Positions 41,485 to 54,037 of a DNA stretch of 64,000 bases are shown in pieces. Numbering within the stretch: the stretch's first letter is position 1; every line of letters starts with the position of its first letter. The notes beneath the pieces are model-generated. The model was not told the DNA's origin, searched no databases, and was given only the letters and a program-made list of their open reading frames with translations. The DNA comes from Rubrivirga litoralis. Lineage in GTDB: Bacteria > Bacteroidota > Rhodothermia > Rhodothermales > Rubricoccaceae. The position numbers and the translations under genes are program-made. The DNA lies in assembly GCF_031846415.1 (NCBI RefSeq), contig NZ_JAVRHT010000006.1:52109-116108 (forward strand), read 5' to 3'.

Positions 41485-42135
41485 GTGCGCCTTCGCCTCT
41501 TTGCCCTCGCCTGCCTCGTGCCCGCGCTCGCCGCGTGCGTCCCCTACGCCGTCGGGACGACGCCGGCGACGACGCCGGCCCGCGAGGTCCGCCCCAGCGT
41601 CGTGTTCCAGATCGCGTCCGAGGACCGCTCGCTCGACGAGGACGACCGGCCGGGCGGCGCGCAGCTCATGATCGGCAACGGCGCGCGCCTCGGGCTCGAC
41701 GACCGCTCCGACGTGGGCTTCCAGATCCTCGGCCTGGGCAGCATCGTGGCGACGTACCAGCGCCAGTTTCTGGGAGCGCCCGGCGCCGACCGCGGGGCGG
41801 CCTTCATCGTCGGCGGCGGCGTCGTCGGGACGAGCCACCTCCACATCGAGGGCACGGTCGTCGCCTCGCCGGGGCCGCTGTCGTTCGCCCGCCGCGTGAC
41901 GCCGTACTTCGGCGCCCGCGTGCAGGACCTCACGCCGTTCTCGGGCGACGCGCTCAACACGCAGCCGGCGGTCGGCGGCTTTTTCGGCGCCCGGCTCGGG
42001 TGGCCCGACCTCGCGGTCAGCCCCGAAGTCGGCGTGTTCTACAGCCCCACCCCGCTCCGGGGAACGGAGAACGTCGTTGTCGTGCCGTCGGTGACGCTCC
42101 GCGGTGCGCGGCTGGCGAAGGCGCTCGGACTGTAG
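41485..42135 (+). CDS. Putative outer-membrane lipoprotein (216 aa)
   Basis: The frame opens with GTG at 41485. The signal peptide ends in a lipobox-like LPALAAC, so the mature protein would carry an N-terminal lipid. The rest has alternating short strands and Gly-rich turns (ARLGLDDRSDVGFQILGLG, GAAFIVGGGVVG, YFGARVQDLTPF, PSVTLRGARLAKALG) suggestive of a small membrane beta-barrel. I do not recognise the family. It stands between the acylating aldehyde dehydrogenase and another lipoprotein gene in the same orientation; no function can be proposed. Confidence 0.75.
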   Translation: MRLRLFALACLVPALAACVPYAVGTTPATTPAREVRPSVVFQIASEDRSLDEDDRPGGAQLMIGNGARLGLDDRSDVGFQILGLGSIVATYQRQFLGAPGADRGAAFIVGGGVVGTSHLHIEGTVVASPGPLSFARRVTPYFGARVQDLTPFSGDALNTQPAVGGFFGARLGWPDLAVSPEVGVFYSPTPLRGTENVVVVPSVTLRGARLAKALGL

Positions 42136-42262
42136 CGGCGGGGCGGTCGCGGACCGGCGAGGCCACCCCGCCCGCACGCGGTCCGGGCGGGGCGGCGCAC
42201 CGTTCGGCGGACGCCGCCCGTTGCTCTGCTTCCCCGAGTGCCCTCTCTCCGGCTCTACCGCC

Positions 42263-43048
42263 ATGCGCCCGCTCTCCGTCTGCGTCGCCGTTCTTCTCTT
42301 CGCCCTGGTCGGGTGCGCCGACGGCCGGGTGCCCGCCGAGCCCGGCGCGGCCGAGTCCGACGCCGTGCTCACCGGCGAGGTGTTCTACCTCCCCCGCATC
42401 GCGCTGCCGCCCGACGCCGTCGTCCACGTCCGCCTGGACGACGCGGGCGCCGCCGAGATGCTCGCCGAAGAGACGATCGCGGTCGAGGGGCGGTCGGTTC
42501 CGGTTTCGTTCACGCTCCGCTACGACCCCGCCCGCATCGACTCCAGCCGCCGCTACGTCGTCCACGCCGAGATCCGCGACGGCAGCGGCGCGCTCCAGTG
42601 GGTGACGGACCCCGACGTGCCCGCCCTCACGCAGGGGGCGTCGGCGGACGGGCTCAAGGTGCGCGTGGTGCAGGCGGGGGCCGCCGACTCCTCGGCGGTC
42701 GCCAGCGCGCTCGTCGGCCCGACGTGGCGGCTCGTGCAGATCGAGGCGCACGATGGCGGGGCGGTGGCGCCCGGCGCCGACGAGACGCTCACGCTCACGC
42801 TCGGGGCGGACGGTCGCTTCAACGGCCGCGCCGACTGCAACGCCTACTCCGGCCGCTACGAGGCCGAAGACGGCGGCCGCATCGGCTTCGAGCAGACGGC
42901 CGCCACGCTCGCCGCGTGCCCGGGGCCGTCGCTGAGCGGCCGCTTCCTGGCCACGCTGGGCCAGACGGAGCGCTACGCCGTCGACGGCGACCGCCTCCGC
43001 CTCCGCACGGGTGACAGCGCGGCCCTCGTGTTCGAGCGGGGCGAGTAG
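42263..43048 (+). CDS. Lipoprotein with YbaY-like and META (HslJ-like) domains
   Basis: The 261-residue protein starts with a signal peptide and lipobox (ALVGC, Cys18). The first domain (about 35-130) is of the YbaY/YscW type (VLTGEVFYLPRIALPPDAVV, then a VSFTLRYDPARID segment). The second (about 155-258) is a META domain: GPTWRLVQIEAHDGG, DGRFNGRADCNAYSGRYE and the two conserved cysteines (ADCN, AACPG). This domain pair is common in Gram-negative lipoproteins; E. coli HslJ affects novobiocin resistance. It probably acts at the outer membrane. Role here unknown. Confidence 0.88.
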   Translation: MRPLSVCVAVLLFALVGCADGRVPAEPGAAESDAVLTGEVFYLPRIALPPDAVVHVRLDDAGAAEMLAEETIAVEGRSVPVSFTLRYDPARIDSSRRYVVHAEIRDGSGALQWVTDPDVPALTQGASADGLKVRVVQAGAADSSAVASALVGPTWRLVQIEAHDGGAVAPGADETLTLTLGADGRFNGRADCNAYSGRYEAEDGGRIGFEQTAATLAACPGPSLSGRFLATLGQTERYAVDGDRLRLRTGDSAALVFERGE

Positions 43049-43178
43049 CCCGCCCCGCCCGGCCGCCCCGCCCGCGGTCCCGTACGACGCGTGGGCGGGG
43101 CGGCGTCTGCCCCTGCGTTCTGCGGGCGGGGCGGCTCCCTCCCAGACCGCCCCGCCCGCAGTGCGCCGCGGTGCCACG

Positions 43179-43200
43179 CCGTTGCATGCAACGGCGCTAC
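43179..43200. repeat. REP-like palindrome with CTAC end
   Basis: The 16-bp palindrome CCGTTGCATGCAACGG is followed by CG and CTAC, related to the element at 38043. Confidence 0.75.
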
Positions 43201-43260
43201 GCAGGCCGCCCCGCCCCTGGCTGCGGGCGGGGCGGGCATCTTCCGCCCGCCGCCGCTCCG

Positions 43261-43267
43261 TACGTTC
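43261..43267 (+). promoter_or_regulatory. TAnnTT-type -7 box before metH
   Basis: TACGTTC lies 22 bp upstream of the ATG at 43290. Confidence 0.35.
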
Positions 43268-43289
43268 GGTCACCCCGCCCCGCCCCGGC

Positions 43290-47006
<3,717 letters not shown>

Positions 47007-47051
47007 GGGCGGGGCGGCGGCCGGGGGCGGACGGAGGCGCGGGCGGGGCGG

Positions 47052-47720
47052 CTAGTCGCCGCCCAGGAACGACTGGAGCCGGAGTCCGTCGCCGTCGTCC
47101 CAGAACGTGGCGCGGTAGCCGACCGGGCTGATCGCCTCGCCCGTCGGCACGAACCCGGCCGCCCCGCCCGGCAGCCCCACCTGCCACCACCCGTCGAGGG
47201 GCGGGGCGAGGACCGGGAGGACGATCTCGCTGGCGAGCGCGATCGGCGCCCCGCCCGGCGCGTCCAGGACCAGCACGTCCTGGCCGACGACGGCTACGTG
47301 CGCGAACGGGTCGAGGTCGTGGGGCCAGAGGCCGGCGACGAAGGGGACCGTAAACGCGCCGTCCTCCTCCACGCTGCCCGCGCCGAGCGCGGCGCCGAGC
47401 ACGCTCCACACGGGCGCGCCGGCCGGCGAGTCGCCCGAGAACCAGAGGCGCCGGAACGCGTCCGCCCCGCCCGGCCCGTCGTCGAAGGCGACGCGGGCGC
47501 CCGGGGCCACGAGCGCCAGCAGATCGGCCGTGTCGCGCCGGGCCACGACGTCCAGGAGGTGCTCGCGGAGGGCGGCGAAGGCGGGCGCGTCGGCCCCGTC
47601 GTCGACGGGCGCGAAGTCGCCCCGGTAGACGGGGAGGTCAGGCGGGGCGGCCCCGCCCGGCTCGCAGCCCGAGGCGGCGGCAAAGAGAACGGCGAGGGCG
47701 AGAGCGGGGTGAGCCAGCAT
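47052..47720 (-). CDS. Hypothetical lipoprotein with SH3-like end (222 aa)
   Basis: From the ATG at 47720 the product has a signal peptide and a lipobox-like Ala-Ser-Gly-Cys. The mature part contains a helical region of about 90 residues (FAALREHLLDVVARRDTADL) and a C-terminal barrel resembling a bacterial SH3 domain (GQDVLVLDAPGGAPI, DGWWQVGLPGGAAGFVPTGE). That would suit binding of cell-wall peptides. The family is not one I can name. The upstream extension to 48131 overlaps hisI on the opposite strand and is rejected. Confidence 0.75.
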   Translation of the reverse strand: MLAHPALALAVLFAAASGCEPGGAAPPDLPVYRGDFAPVDDGADAPAFAALREHLLDVVARRDTADLLALVAPGARVAFDDGPGGADAFRRLWFSGDSPAGAPVWSVLGAALGAGSVEEDGAFTVPFVAGLWPHDLDPFAHVAVVGQDVLVLDAPGGAPIALASEIVLPVLAPPLDGWWQVGLPGGAAGFVPTGEAISPVGYRATFWDDGDGLRLQSFLGGD

Positions 47721-47828
47721 GGGCGGTGTACGCCGGCCGGCGGAGATCTTTCCCGCGTTATCCTCCCCGCCCGCCGCCCACGCCCGCGCACCTTGGGCGG
47801 CCCACCCCGCCCACGCACCCTTACGCAG

Positions 47829-48218
47829 ATGGACCTCCAGCCCCTCCTCGACGCCGCAAAATTCGACGACGACGGCCTGGTCGCCGCGATCGCCCAGGAC
47901 GACGCGACCGGCGACGTGCTCATGCTCGCCTACATGAACCGCGACACGCTCCGGCAGACGCTCGAGACCGGCGTCATGACCTACTGGAGCCGGTCGCGCC
48001 AGAAGGTCTGGGTCAAGGGCGAGACGAGCGGGAACACGCAGGCCGTGAAGTCGGCCTACGTCGACTGCGACGGCGACGCGCTCCTGTTCCGCGTCGAGCA
48101 GGCGGGCGGGGCGGCGTGCCACACCGGCCACCGCTCGTGCTTCTACCGCCGCGTCGAGGACGGGGCCCTCGAAGAGACGGACGCGCCGGTCTTCGACGCC
48201 GACGCGGTCTACAAGTAG
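47829..48218 (+). CDS. hisI: Phosphoribosyl-AMP cyclohydrolase
   Basis: The 129-residue protein is a stand-alone HisI: VLMLAYMNRDTLRQTLETG, YWSRSRQKVWVKGETSGN, VDCDGDALLF with the metal-binding Asp/Cys residues, and ACHTGHRSCFYR. It opens the ring of phosphoribosyl-AMP in histidine biosynthesis using zinc and magnesium. In many bacteria it is fused to HisE; here it is not, and no other his gene lies in the window, so the pathway is scattered. It diverges from the preceding lipoprotein gene. Confidence 0.96.
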   Translation: MDLQPLLDAAKFDDDGLVAAIAQDDATGDVLMLAYMNRDTLRQTLETGVMTYWSRSRQKVWVKGETSGNTQAVKSAYVDCDGDALLFRVEQAGGAACHTGHRSCFYRRVEDGALEETDAPVFDADAVYK

Positions 48219-48352
48219 CCGGGCGGACCCGCACGTGCCTCGCGGGGCGGGGCGGGGGCGGCATCGGGCGAGGCCGGACCGGCGCTCGGGGGCTCCGCGG
48301 GAACGACGGCCCGCCGGACCCGTGAGCCCGGCCCACCGACTCCACCCCGCCC

Positions 48353-49822
48353 ATGTCCCGCTACAGTCACCTCGGTCAGCTCTTCGTCGCCGGCGAATGG
48401 CGCGATGGCTCTGACGGCCAGACCGCCCCGACCGCCAACCCGTACACCGACGAGACGCTCCTCGACGTCGCCCAGGCGACCGAGAGCGACGTCGACGACG
48501 CCTACACGGCCGCCGCCGCCGCGCAGGAGGAGTGGGCGGGGTGGCTCCCCACGGAGCGGCAGGCGGTGCTCGCGAAGGCCGTCGAGGTCATGGGCGACCG
48601 CCACGACGAGATCATCGAGTGGCTCGTGACCGAGTCCGGGAGCACGCACGTCAAGGCCAGCGCCGAGTTGGGCAACGCGGTCGGCATCACGACCGAGGCC
48701 GCGACGTTCCCGCTGCGCATGGAGGGCTCGCTGTTCCCGGGGACGGTCGCGGGCAAGGAGAACCGCGTCTACCGCGTGCCGGTCGGCGTCGTCGGCGTGA
48801 TCTCGCCGTGGAACTTCCCGTTCCACCTCTCGATGCGGAGCGTGGCGCCGGCGCTGGGCGCGGGCAACGCGGTCGTGCTGAAGCCGGCCTCGAACACGCC
48901 GGTCACGGGCGGCACGCTGCTCGGGGCCATCTTCGAGGAGGCCGGCGTGCCGCCGGGGCTCGTGGGCGTGGTCCCCGGCAAGGGGTCGGAGATCGGCGAC
49001 GCCTTCGTGGCCCACCCCGCCCCGCGCGTGATCTCGTTTACGGGCTCGACGCCCGTCGGGCGGGGCATCGCCGAGCTGGCCGGCAAGCACCTCAAGCGGG
49101 TCGAGCTGGAGCTGGGCGGCAACAACCTATTCGTGGTCCTCGACGACGCCGACCTCGACCAGGCCGCGCGCGCGGCGGCGTTCGGGAAGTTTCTCCACCA
49201 GGGCCAGATCTGCATCGCCATCAACCGGATCGCCGTTGCCGCGTCGGTCCACGACGCGTTCGTCGAGCGCTTCCTCGACGTCGTGCGCCAGCTGCAGGCG
49301 GGCGACCCGCGCGACGAGGCCACGTTCGTCGGCCCGATCATCGACGACGACCAGCTGGAGTCGGTGCTCGACGTGCTCCAGCGGACGGTCGACGCCGGGG
49401 CCACGGTCGCCTTGGGCGGCGAGCCCGAGGGCCGCGTGGTCCCGCCGACGGTCCTCACGGGCGTGGCGCAGGACATGCCGGCGGCCGAGGAGGAGATCTT
49501 CGGCCCCGTCGCCCCGGTCCTCTCATTCGAGACCGACGACGAGGCGCTGGCGATCGCGAACGCGACCGACTACGGCCTCTCGGGCGCCGTGTTCACGGCC
49601 GACATCGAGCGCGGCGTGGCCTTCGCGCGGCGCGTCAGGACGGGGATGATCCACGTCAACGACATGTCGGTCAACGACGAGCCGCACGTGGCCTTCGGCG
49701 GGCGGGGCGCGAGCGGGCTCGGCCGGTTCGGCGGCCAGTGGGCGCTCGACGCCTTCTCGACCGTCCAGTGGGTGTCCGTCCAGCACACCCCGCGCGACTA
49801 CCCGCTGCCCGGCGTGGAGTAG
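48353..49822 (+). CDS. NAD(P)-dependent aldehyde dehydrogenase
   Basis: The 489-residue protein is a hydrolytic aldehyde dehydrogenase: PVGVVGVISPWNFP, KPASNTPVTGG, FTGSTPVGRGI, ELGGNN with catalytic Glu and GQICIAINR with catalytic Cys near 287, then EEIFGPVAPV. The ESGSTHVKASAE and MRMEGSLFPG segments recall the benzaldehyde/vanillin and AldA-like group. The substrate is not determinable. It is followed by a heptamer-period repeat before the peptidase gene. Confidence 0.93.
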   Translation: MSRYSHLGQLFVAGEWRDGSDGQTAPTANPYTDETLLDVAQATESDVDDAYTAAAAAQEEWAGWLPTERQAVLAKAVEVMGDRHDEIIEWLVTESGSTHVKASAELGNAVGITTEAATFPLRMEGSLFPGTVAGKENRVYRVPVGVVGVISPWNFPFHLSMRSVAPALGAGNAVVLKPASNTPVTGGTLLGAIFEEAGVPPGLVGVVPGKGSEIGDAFVAHPAPRVISFTGSTPVGRGIAELAGKHLKRVELELGGNNLFVVLDDADLDQAARAAAFGKFLHQGQICIAINRIAVAASVHDAFVERFLDVVRQLQAGDPRDEATFVGPIIDDDQLESVLDVLQRTVDAGATVALGGEPEGRVVPPTVLTGVAQDMPAAEEEIFGPVAPVLSFETDDEALAIANATDYGLSGAVFTADIERGVAFARRVRTGMIHVNDMSVNDEPHVAFGGRGASGLGRFGGQWALDAFSTVQWVSVQHTPRDYPLPGVE

Positions 49823-49832
49823 GGCGGGGCGG

Positions 49833-49941
49833 GGGAGAGGCGAGAAGAGGAGTAGAGGGGGAAGACGAGAAGAGGCGGGGCGTGTGTCCTCCAGTCCTCT
49901 TCTCATCCGGCCCTCTTCTCCTCCAGTCCTCTTCTCCTCCC
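49833..49941. repeat. Heptamer-period inverted repeat before the dipeptidyl peptidase gene
   Basis: The left arm (49833-49877) is a purine-rich run of GAGAAGA/GGAGTAG-like heptads; the right arm (49886-49941) is its pyrimidine complement, with CCTCCAGTCCTCTTCTC occurring twice, 32 bp apart. Confidence 0.75.
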
Positions 49942-49966
49942 GCGCCGGGCGGGGCGGCCGTCCGCG

Positions 49967-49973
49967 TACTTTG
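49967..49973 (+). promoter_or_regulatory. TAnnTT-type -7 box before peptidase gene
   Basis: TACTTTG, the copy closest to the Bacteroidota consensus in this window, lies 45 bp upstream of the ATG at 50019. Confidence 0.4.
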
Positions 49974-50018
49974 CGACCTCGCGGTCCCGTTCGGCCTCTC
50001 CCCACCCCGCCCCGCCCG

Positions 50019-52379
50019 ATGCGCCCTTCGCTCCTGCTCGTCGCCCTCCTCGTCATCGCCGGCTGCGCGTCCACGGAGCCGGCGGCGCCCGCTGCCCCGC
50101 CCGCCGCCGCCCCGCCCGTGTCGGAGAGCCGCGTGCCGGCGCGGGCCACGGCGGCCGCCGAGCTCACGCTCGAGAAGCTGTTCGCGTCGCCGGAGTTCGC
50201 GGCCGAGTCGTTCCAGGGCGGCCGGTGGGCCGAGAGCGGGGCGCGCCTCCTCTACGTGGACCAGGACCGCGAGGCCGGCACCTCGAACCTGGTCGAGATG
50301 GACCTGGAGAACGACGGCCGCCGCGTCCTCATCGACGGGAGCGTGCTCGCTAAGCCCGACGGCGAGGGGCTCGTCCAGATCGAGGACTACGCCTACTCCG
50401 CCGACGGCTCCAAAGCCCTCCTCTACACCGACTCGGAGCGCGTGTGGCGGCTCAACACGAAGGGCTATTACTACGTGTTCGACCTGGAGACGAACGCGCT
50501 CCGGCCGGTCGCCGACCGCTCCGAAGGGCTCCAGATGTTCGCCAAGTTCGACCCCGCCGCCCAGCGCGTCGCGTTCGTCCGCGACCGGAACCTCTACGTC
50601 GTCGACCTCGCCACGGGCGATGAGCGGGCGCTGACGACGTCCGGCGGCCCGGGCGCCGTCATCAACGGCACGTTCGACTGGGTCTACGAGGAGGAGTTCG
50701 GGCTCCGCGACGGGTTCCGCTGGAGCCCCGACGGCCGCTACATCGCCTTTTTTCAGCTGGACGAGAGCGCGACGCGGGACTTCCAGATGACCGACTTCCG
50801 CACGCTCTACCCCGAGACCACGAGCTTCCGCTACCCCAAGGCCGGCGAGGCCAACGCCGAGGTCCGCGTGGGCGTCGTCGACGTGGCGACCGGCGAGACC
50901 ACGTTCTTCGACACGGACACCTGGTTCGAGGGCGGCGACGAGACCGAGTACCTCGCCGGCATGGGCTGGACGCCGGCCCTGGACGACGGCCGCGCCGACG
51001 TCTGGATGCTCCGCCTCAACCGCGACCAGAACCACGCCGACCTCCTCTACGGCGACCCCGAGACGGGCGACGTGGAGCAGGTCCTGGAGGAGGAGAACGA
51101 CAGCTACATCGAGGTCGAGACCGGCTTCTCGGACGTCGCGACCGGCACGATCACCTACCTCGACGACGGCGACCACTTCGTGTGGCGCTCCGACCGCGAC
51201 GGCTACGGCCACCTCTACCTCTACGACAACGACGGCGCGTTCGTCCGCCAGGTCACGCGCGGCCCCTGGGACGTCACCGACTTCCACGGCGTCGACGAGG
51301 CCGAGGGCGTCGCCTACGTGACGACGACGGCGGCGTCGCCGCTCCAGCGCCACCTCTACCGCGTCCCGCTCGGCGGCGGCGAGCCCGAGCAGGTCACGAG
51401 CGGGGCGGGGTGGCACAGCGTCGACCTGTCGCGCGACTTCGACTACTTCACCGACACCTACTCGACGGCCACCGCCCCGCCCACGACCACGCTCTACCGG
51501 ACGAGCGGGGAGGAGGTGGCGGTGCTCATCGACAACGAGGACCTCGCCGAGCGGATCGCGGCCTACGGCCTCCCGGCCCCCGAGTTCACGACGGTCCCCG
51601 GCGCCGACGGCGAGCCGCTGAACGCGTACGTGATCCGCCCGAGCGACTTCGACGCGTCGCGCGAGTACCCGCTCCTCATCCACACCTACGGCGGGCCGGG
51701 CTCGCAGGAGGTGACCGACCGCTGGGCCGGCACGGAGCGGCTGTGGCACCAGTACCTCGCCGAGACCCACGGCATCCTCGTTGCCGGCGTCGACAACCGG
51801 GGGACGGGCGGCCGCGGCAAGGCGTTCAAGACGGAGACGCAGAACCGGCTCGGGATCCTGGAGGCCGAGGACCAGATCGCCGCCGCCCAGCACTTCGGCG
51901 CGATGCCCTACGTGGACTCCGACCGCATGGGGATCTGGGGGTGGAGCTACGGCGGATACCTCACGCTCCTCGCCATGACCTATGACGACGGCCCCGAGAC
52001 CTTCCACGCGGGCGCGGCCGTGGCGCCGGTCACGTCGTGGCGCCAGTACGACACGATCTACACCGAGCGCTACCTCTCGACGCCGCAGAAGAACCCCGGG
52101 GGTTACGACCTGGGCAGCCCCACGACCTACGCCGACCGGCTCGCGCCGGGCCAGGACCTCCTCATCGTCCACGGCGACGCCGACGACAACGTCCACGTCC
52201 AGAACAGCTACGCGATGGTCGACGCGCTCCAGGCGGCCGGCAAGCAGTTCGACCTCATGATCTACCCGGGCCGGAACCACGGCATCTACGGCGGGGGCAC
52301 GCGGCTCCACCTGTACACGCTGCTGACGGACTTTTTCGCCGAGTCGCTGGGCGGGGCGGGGCCGGTGGCGCAGCGCTAG
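50019..52379 (+). CDS. Dipeptidyl-peptidase IV-like S9B peptidase lipoprotein
   Basis: The 786-residue protein has a lipobox (VIAGC, Cys15), a Pro/Ala-rich linker, an eight-bladed propeller (about 60-520) with the N-terminus-binding Glu pair in DWVYEEEFGLRDGF, and an alpha/beta-hydrolase domain. The catalytic triad is Ser643 (GWSYGG), Asp722 (HGDADDNVH) and His754 (GRNHGI). It should release Xaa-Pro dipeptides from peptide N-termini in the periplasm or at the outer membrane, as in protein-degrading marine Bacteroidota. The ATG at 50019 is set by the signal peptide. Confidence 0.95.
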   Translation: MRPSLLLVALLVIAGCASTEPAAPAAPPAAAPPVSESRVPARATAAAELTLEKLFASPEFAAESFQGGRWAESGARLLYVDQDREAGTSNLVEMDLENDGRRVLIDGSVLAKPDGEGLVQIEDYAYSADGSKALLYTDSERVWRLNTKGYYYVFDLETNALRPVADRSEGLQMFAKFDPAAQRVAFVRDRNLYVVDLATGDERALTTSGGPGAVINGTFDWVYEEEFGLRDGFRWSPDGRYIAFFQLDESATRDFQMTDFRTLYPETTSFRYPKAGEANAEVRVGVVDVATGETTFFDTDTWFEGGDETEYLAGMGWTPALDDGRADVWMLRLNRDQNHADLLYGDPETGDVEQVLEEENDSYIEVETGFSDVATGTITYLDDGDHFVWRSDRDGYGHLYLYDNDGAFVRQVTRGPWDVTDFHGVDEAEGVAYVTTTAASPLQRHLYRVPLGGGEPEQVTSGAGWHSVDLSRDFDYFTDTYSTATAPPTTTLYRTSGEEVAVLIDNEDLAERIAAYGLPAPEFTTVPGADGEPLNAYVIRPSDFDASREYPLLIHTYGGPGSQEVTDRWAGTERLWHQYLAETHGILVAGVDNRGTGGRGKAFKTETQNRLGILEAEDQIAAAQHFGAMPYVDSDRMGIWGWSYGGYLTLLAMTYDDGPETFHAGAAVAPVTSWRQYDTIYTERYLSTPQKNPGGYDLGSPTTYADRLAPGQDLLIVHGDADDNVHVQNSYAMVDALQAAGKQFDLMIYPGRNHGIYGGGTRLHLYTLLTDFFAESLGGAGPVAQR

Positions 52380-52410
52380 CCGCCCCGCCCGCTGGGAACA
52401 GGCGGGGCGG
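52380..52410. terminator. GC-box inverted pair after peptidase gene
   Basis: CCGCCCCGCC (52380-52389) pairs with GGCGGGGCGG (52401-52410) across an 11-nt loop directly after the stop codon. There is no U-tract. Confidence 0.5.
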
Positions 52411-52456
52411 CGGATCGTCTGTGACGTCCCTCACCAGCCTGTACGGCCGGTACGTT

Positions 52457-53086
52457 ATGAGACGTCCGCTCGTGCTCGCCCTCCTCGTCTTTGCCTCGCC
52501 CGCGCTGGCGCAGTCGGGTGGCGCCGTGAGCGCCGAACTGAAAGCGCTCGCCGACGCGGATCAGGCCGACCGGCAGGCGAACATGGATGGGACGATGCCG
52601 TGGAGCGTCGTCGCGGCAGCGGACTCCATGCGCCTCGCACGTGTGGAAGCGCTCACCGGGGCGGGGCGGCTCCGCACCGGCGCCGACCTCTACCACGCGG
52701 CGCTCGTGTTCCAGCACGACATCACGCCGTACAGCCTCTACCGGGCTTACACGCTCTCCCGGCGGGCGTACGAAGAGGATGGCAACGAGGATGCTCGATG
52801 GCTGGTGCCCCGTGCGTACGATCGATGGCAGCAGTCGATTGGCCGGCCCCAAGTCTACGGCACGCAGGCGTTCGGCTCTCCCCGAGACACGACGGACCAC
52901 GACCCAACAGACAACAGCGGGGCAGAGCTTGTGTGGTCGCTCGGGAACGCGGACCTCGACGCCGTCTCTGACGAGGAGCGAGCGCGGTGGGGCATCCGCC
53001 CGGCGGCGGCGGTCCGAGAAATGATCGAGTGCCTTAACACGACCGGCGACTTTGAGCGGTGCGACGCCGCCTGGAAGGGCGAGTAG
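52457..53086 (+). CDS. Secreted DUF6624-like protein (209 aa)
   Basis: The ATG at 52457 gives a signal peptide ending in ASPALAQ and a helical mature protein. The spaced motif resembles DUF6624-type proteins: an early DADQADR, LRTGADLYHAALVFQHD, then AYDRWQQSIGRPQVYGTQ. I assign the family from memory with caution. Codon use is less extreme in GC than in the neighbours and no in-frame GC box is prominent apart from one Gly-Ala-Gly, which might indicate a different history. A longer frame starting at 52037 overlaps the peptidase gene and is rejected. Function unknown. Confidence 0.75.
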   Translation: MRRPLVLALLVFASPALAQSGGAVSAELKALADADQADRQANMDGTMPWSVVAAADSMRLARVEALTGAGRLRTGADLYHAALVFQHDITPYSLYRAYTLSRRAYEEDGNEDARWLVPRAYDRWQQSIGRPQVYGTQAFGSPRDTTDHDPTDNSGAELVWSLGNADLDAVSDEERARWGIRPAAAVREMIECLNTTGDFERCDAAWKGE

Positions 53087-53153
53087 CGCCCGCCCCGCCC
53101 ACGTTCCACGCCGTCTTCCCACCCCGCCGCTAGGGCGGGGCGGGGCGGGCGCC

Positions 53154-53160
53154 TACCTTG
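53154..53160 (+). promoter_or_regulatory. TAnnTT-type -7 box before cmk
   Basis: TACCTTG, 34 bp upstream of the GTG at 53195. Confidence 0.35.
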
Positions 53161-53194
53161 ACGGGCTCCCCGCCGCCCCGCCCCCGTTCTGCCC

Positions 53195-53881
53195 GTGATC
53201 GTAGCCCTCGACGGCCCCGCCGGGTCTGGCAAGAGCACGACGGCCCGGCGCGTGGCCGAGCGGCTCGGGTGGCTCTACCTCGACACCGGCGCCATGTACC
53301 GGGCCGTCGGGGTCGCCTTCCGCGACCGGGGCCTCCCGTTTACCGCCGCCGCCGCCCGCGACCTCCTGCCCGCCCTCGACGTCCGCCTCCGCCCCGCCCC
53401 CGACCGCACGCGCGTCGCCCTCGACGGCGTCGACGTGACCGACCGGATCCGGACGGCGCAGGCCGCCGAGGACGCCAGCCGCGTGAGCAAGCTCGCGCCC
53501 GTCCGCGAGGCCATGGTGGCGCTCCAGCGGACCGTCGCCCGCGAGACCGACGCGGGCGGGGTGGTCGCCGAGGGCCGCGACGTCGGCACGGTCGTGTTCC
53601 CCGACGCCGACGTCAAGTTCTTTCTGGTCGCTGACCTCGACGCCCGCGCCCGCCGCCGCCTCGCCGACTTTGCCGCGTCCGACGCGGGCGGGGCGGGATC
53701 CGGCGGCGACCCCGCGGCGTTCGAGAAGGTCCGCGCCGAGATCGCCGAGCGCGACCGGCGTGACGAGAGCCGGGCACTCGCCCCGCTCCGCCCCGCCCCC
53801 GACGCCCGGCGCCTGGACACGACGGCGCTCTCGGTCGAGGACCAGGTCGACGAGGTGCTTCGCGCCGTCCGCGACCGCTAG
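53195..53881 (+). CDS. cmk: Cytidylate kinase
   Basis: The 228-residue protein phosphorylates (d)CMP. It has the P-loop GPAGSGKST at 7-15, LDTGAMYRAV for nucleotide binding, VAEGRDVGTVVFPDADVKFFL and the lid/closing region DRRDESRALAPL. A Gly-rich GC-box loop (AGGAGSGGD) interrupts the region after RRLADF. The GTG at 53195 fits the family start (IVALDGPAGSGKS). It is followed by rpsA, the same order as in E. coli and many other bacteria. Confidence 0.96.
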   Translation: MIVALDGPAGSGKSTTARRVAERLGWLYLDTGAMYRAVGVAFRDRGLPFTAAAARDLLPALDVRLRPAPDRTRVALDGVDVTDRIRTAQAAEDASRVSKLAPVREAMVALQRTVARETDAGGVVAEGRDVGTVVFPDADVKFFLVADLDARARRRLADFAASDAGGAGSGGDPAAFEKVRAEIAERDRRDESRALAPLRPAPDARRLDTTALSVEDQVDEVLRAVRDR

Positions 53882-53916
53882 CGCAGGCGATCCGACCCGT
53901 TTTCCCGTTTATCCCC

Positions 53917-53967
53917 TCCCGCGCCGCGTCGGCTTGCCGACGAGAGGCCGCGACGCGGGACGTTTTT
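53917..53967 (+). terminator. Structured cmk-rpsA intergenic hairpin with T-run
   Basis: The outer arms TCCCGCGCCGCG (53917-53928) and CGCGACGCGGGA (53949-53960) pair with one mismatch, enclosing a second hairpin CGTCGGC-TT-GCCGACG (53927-53942), followed by TTTTT at 53963-53967. It may terminate cmk transcripts or serve as an S1 leader control element. Confidence 0.55.
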
Positions 53968-54037
53968 CTCACTCCTAAACCCCACCGCGGCGCCCCTCGC
54001 CTCTCGCCCGTCTGGGCGGTCGCCGTTGCTCCCCTTT

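Larger units (their letters stand above)
43049..43289. other. 241-bp leader region of metH
   Basis: It contains repeated GC boxes, a REP-like element (43179-43200) and a TACGTTC box. I looked for SAM or cobalamin riboswitch signatures and saw none. Confidence 0.5.

Noticed and set aside
43049..43289. SAM or cobalamin riboswitch ahead of metH
   Set aside because: The leader consists of GC boxes and a REP-like hairpin; no conserved riboswitch segments such as a B12 box were recognised.
52037..52456. Long N-terminal extension of the DUF6624-like protein
   Set aside because: It overlaps the peptidase gene in another frame and a clear signal peptide begins at 52457.
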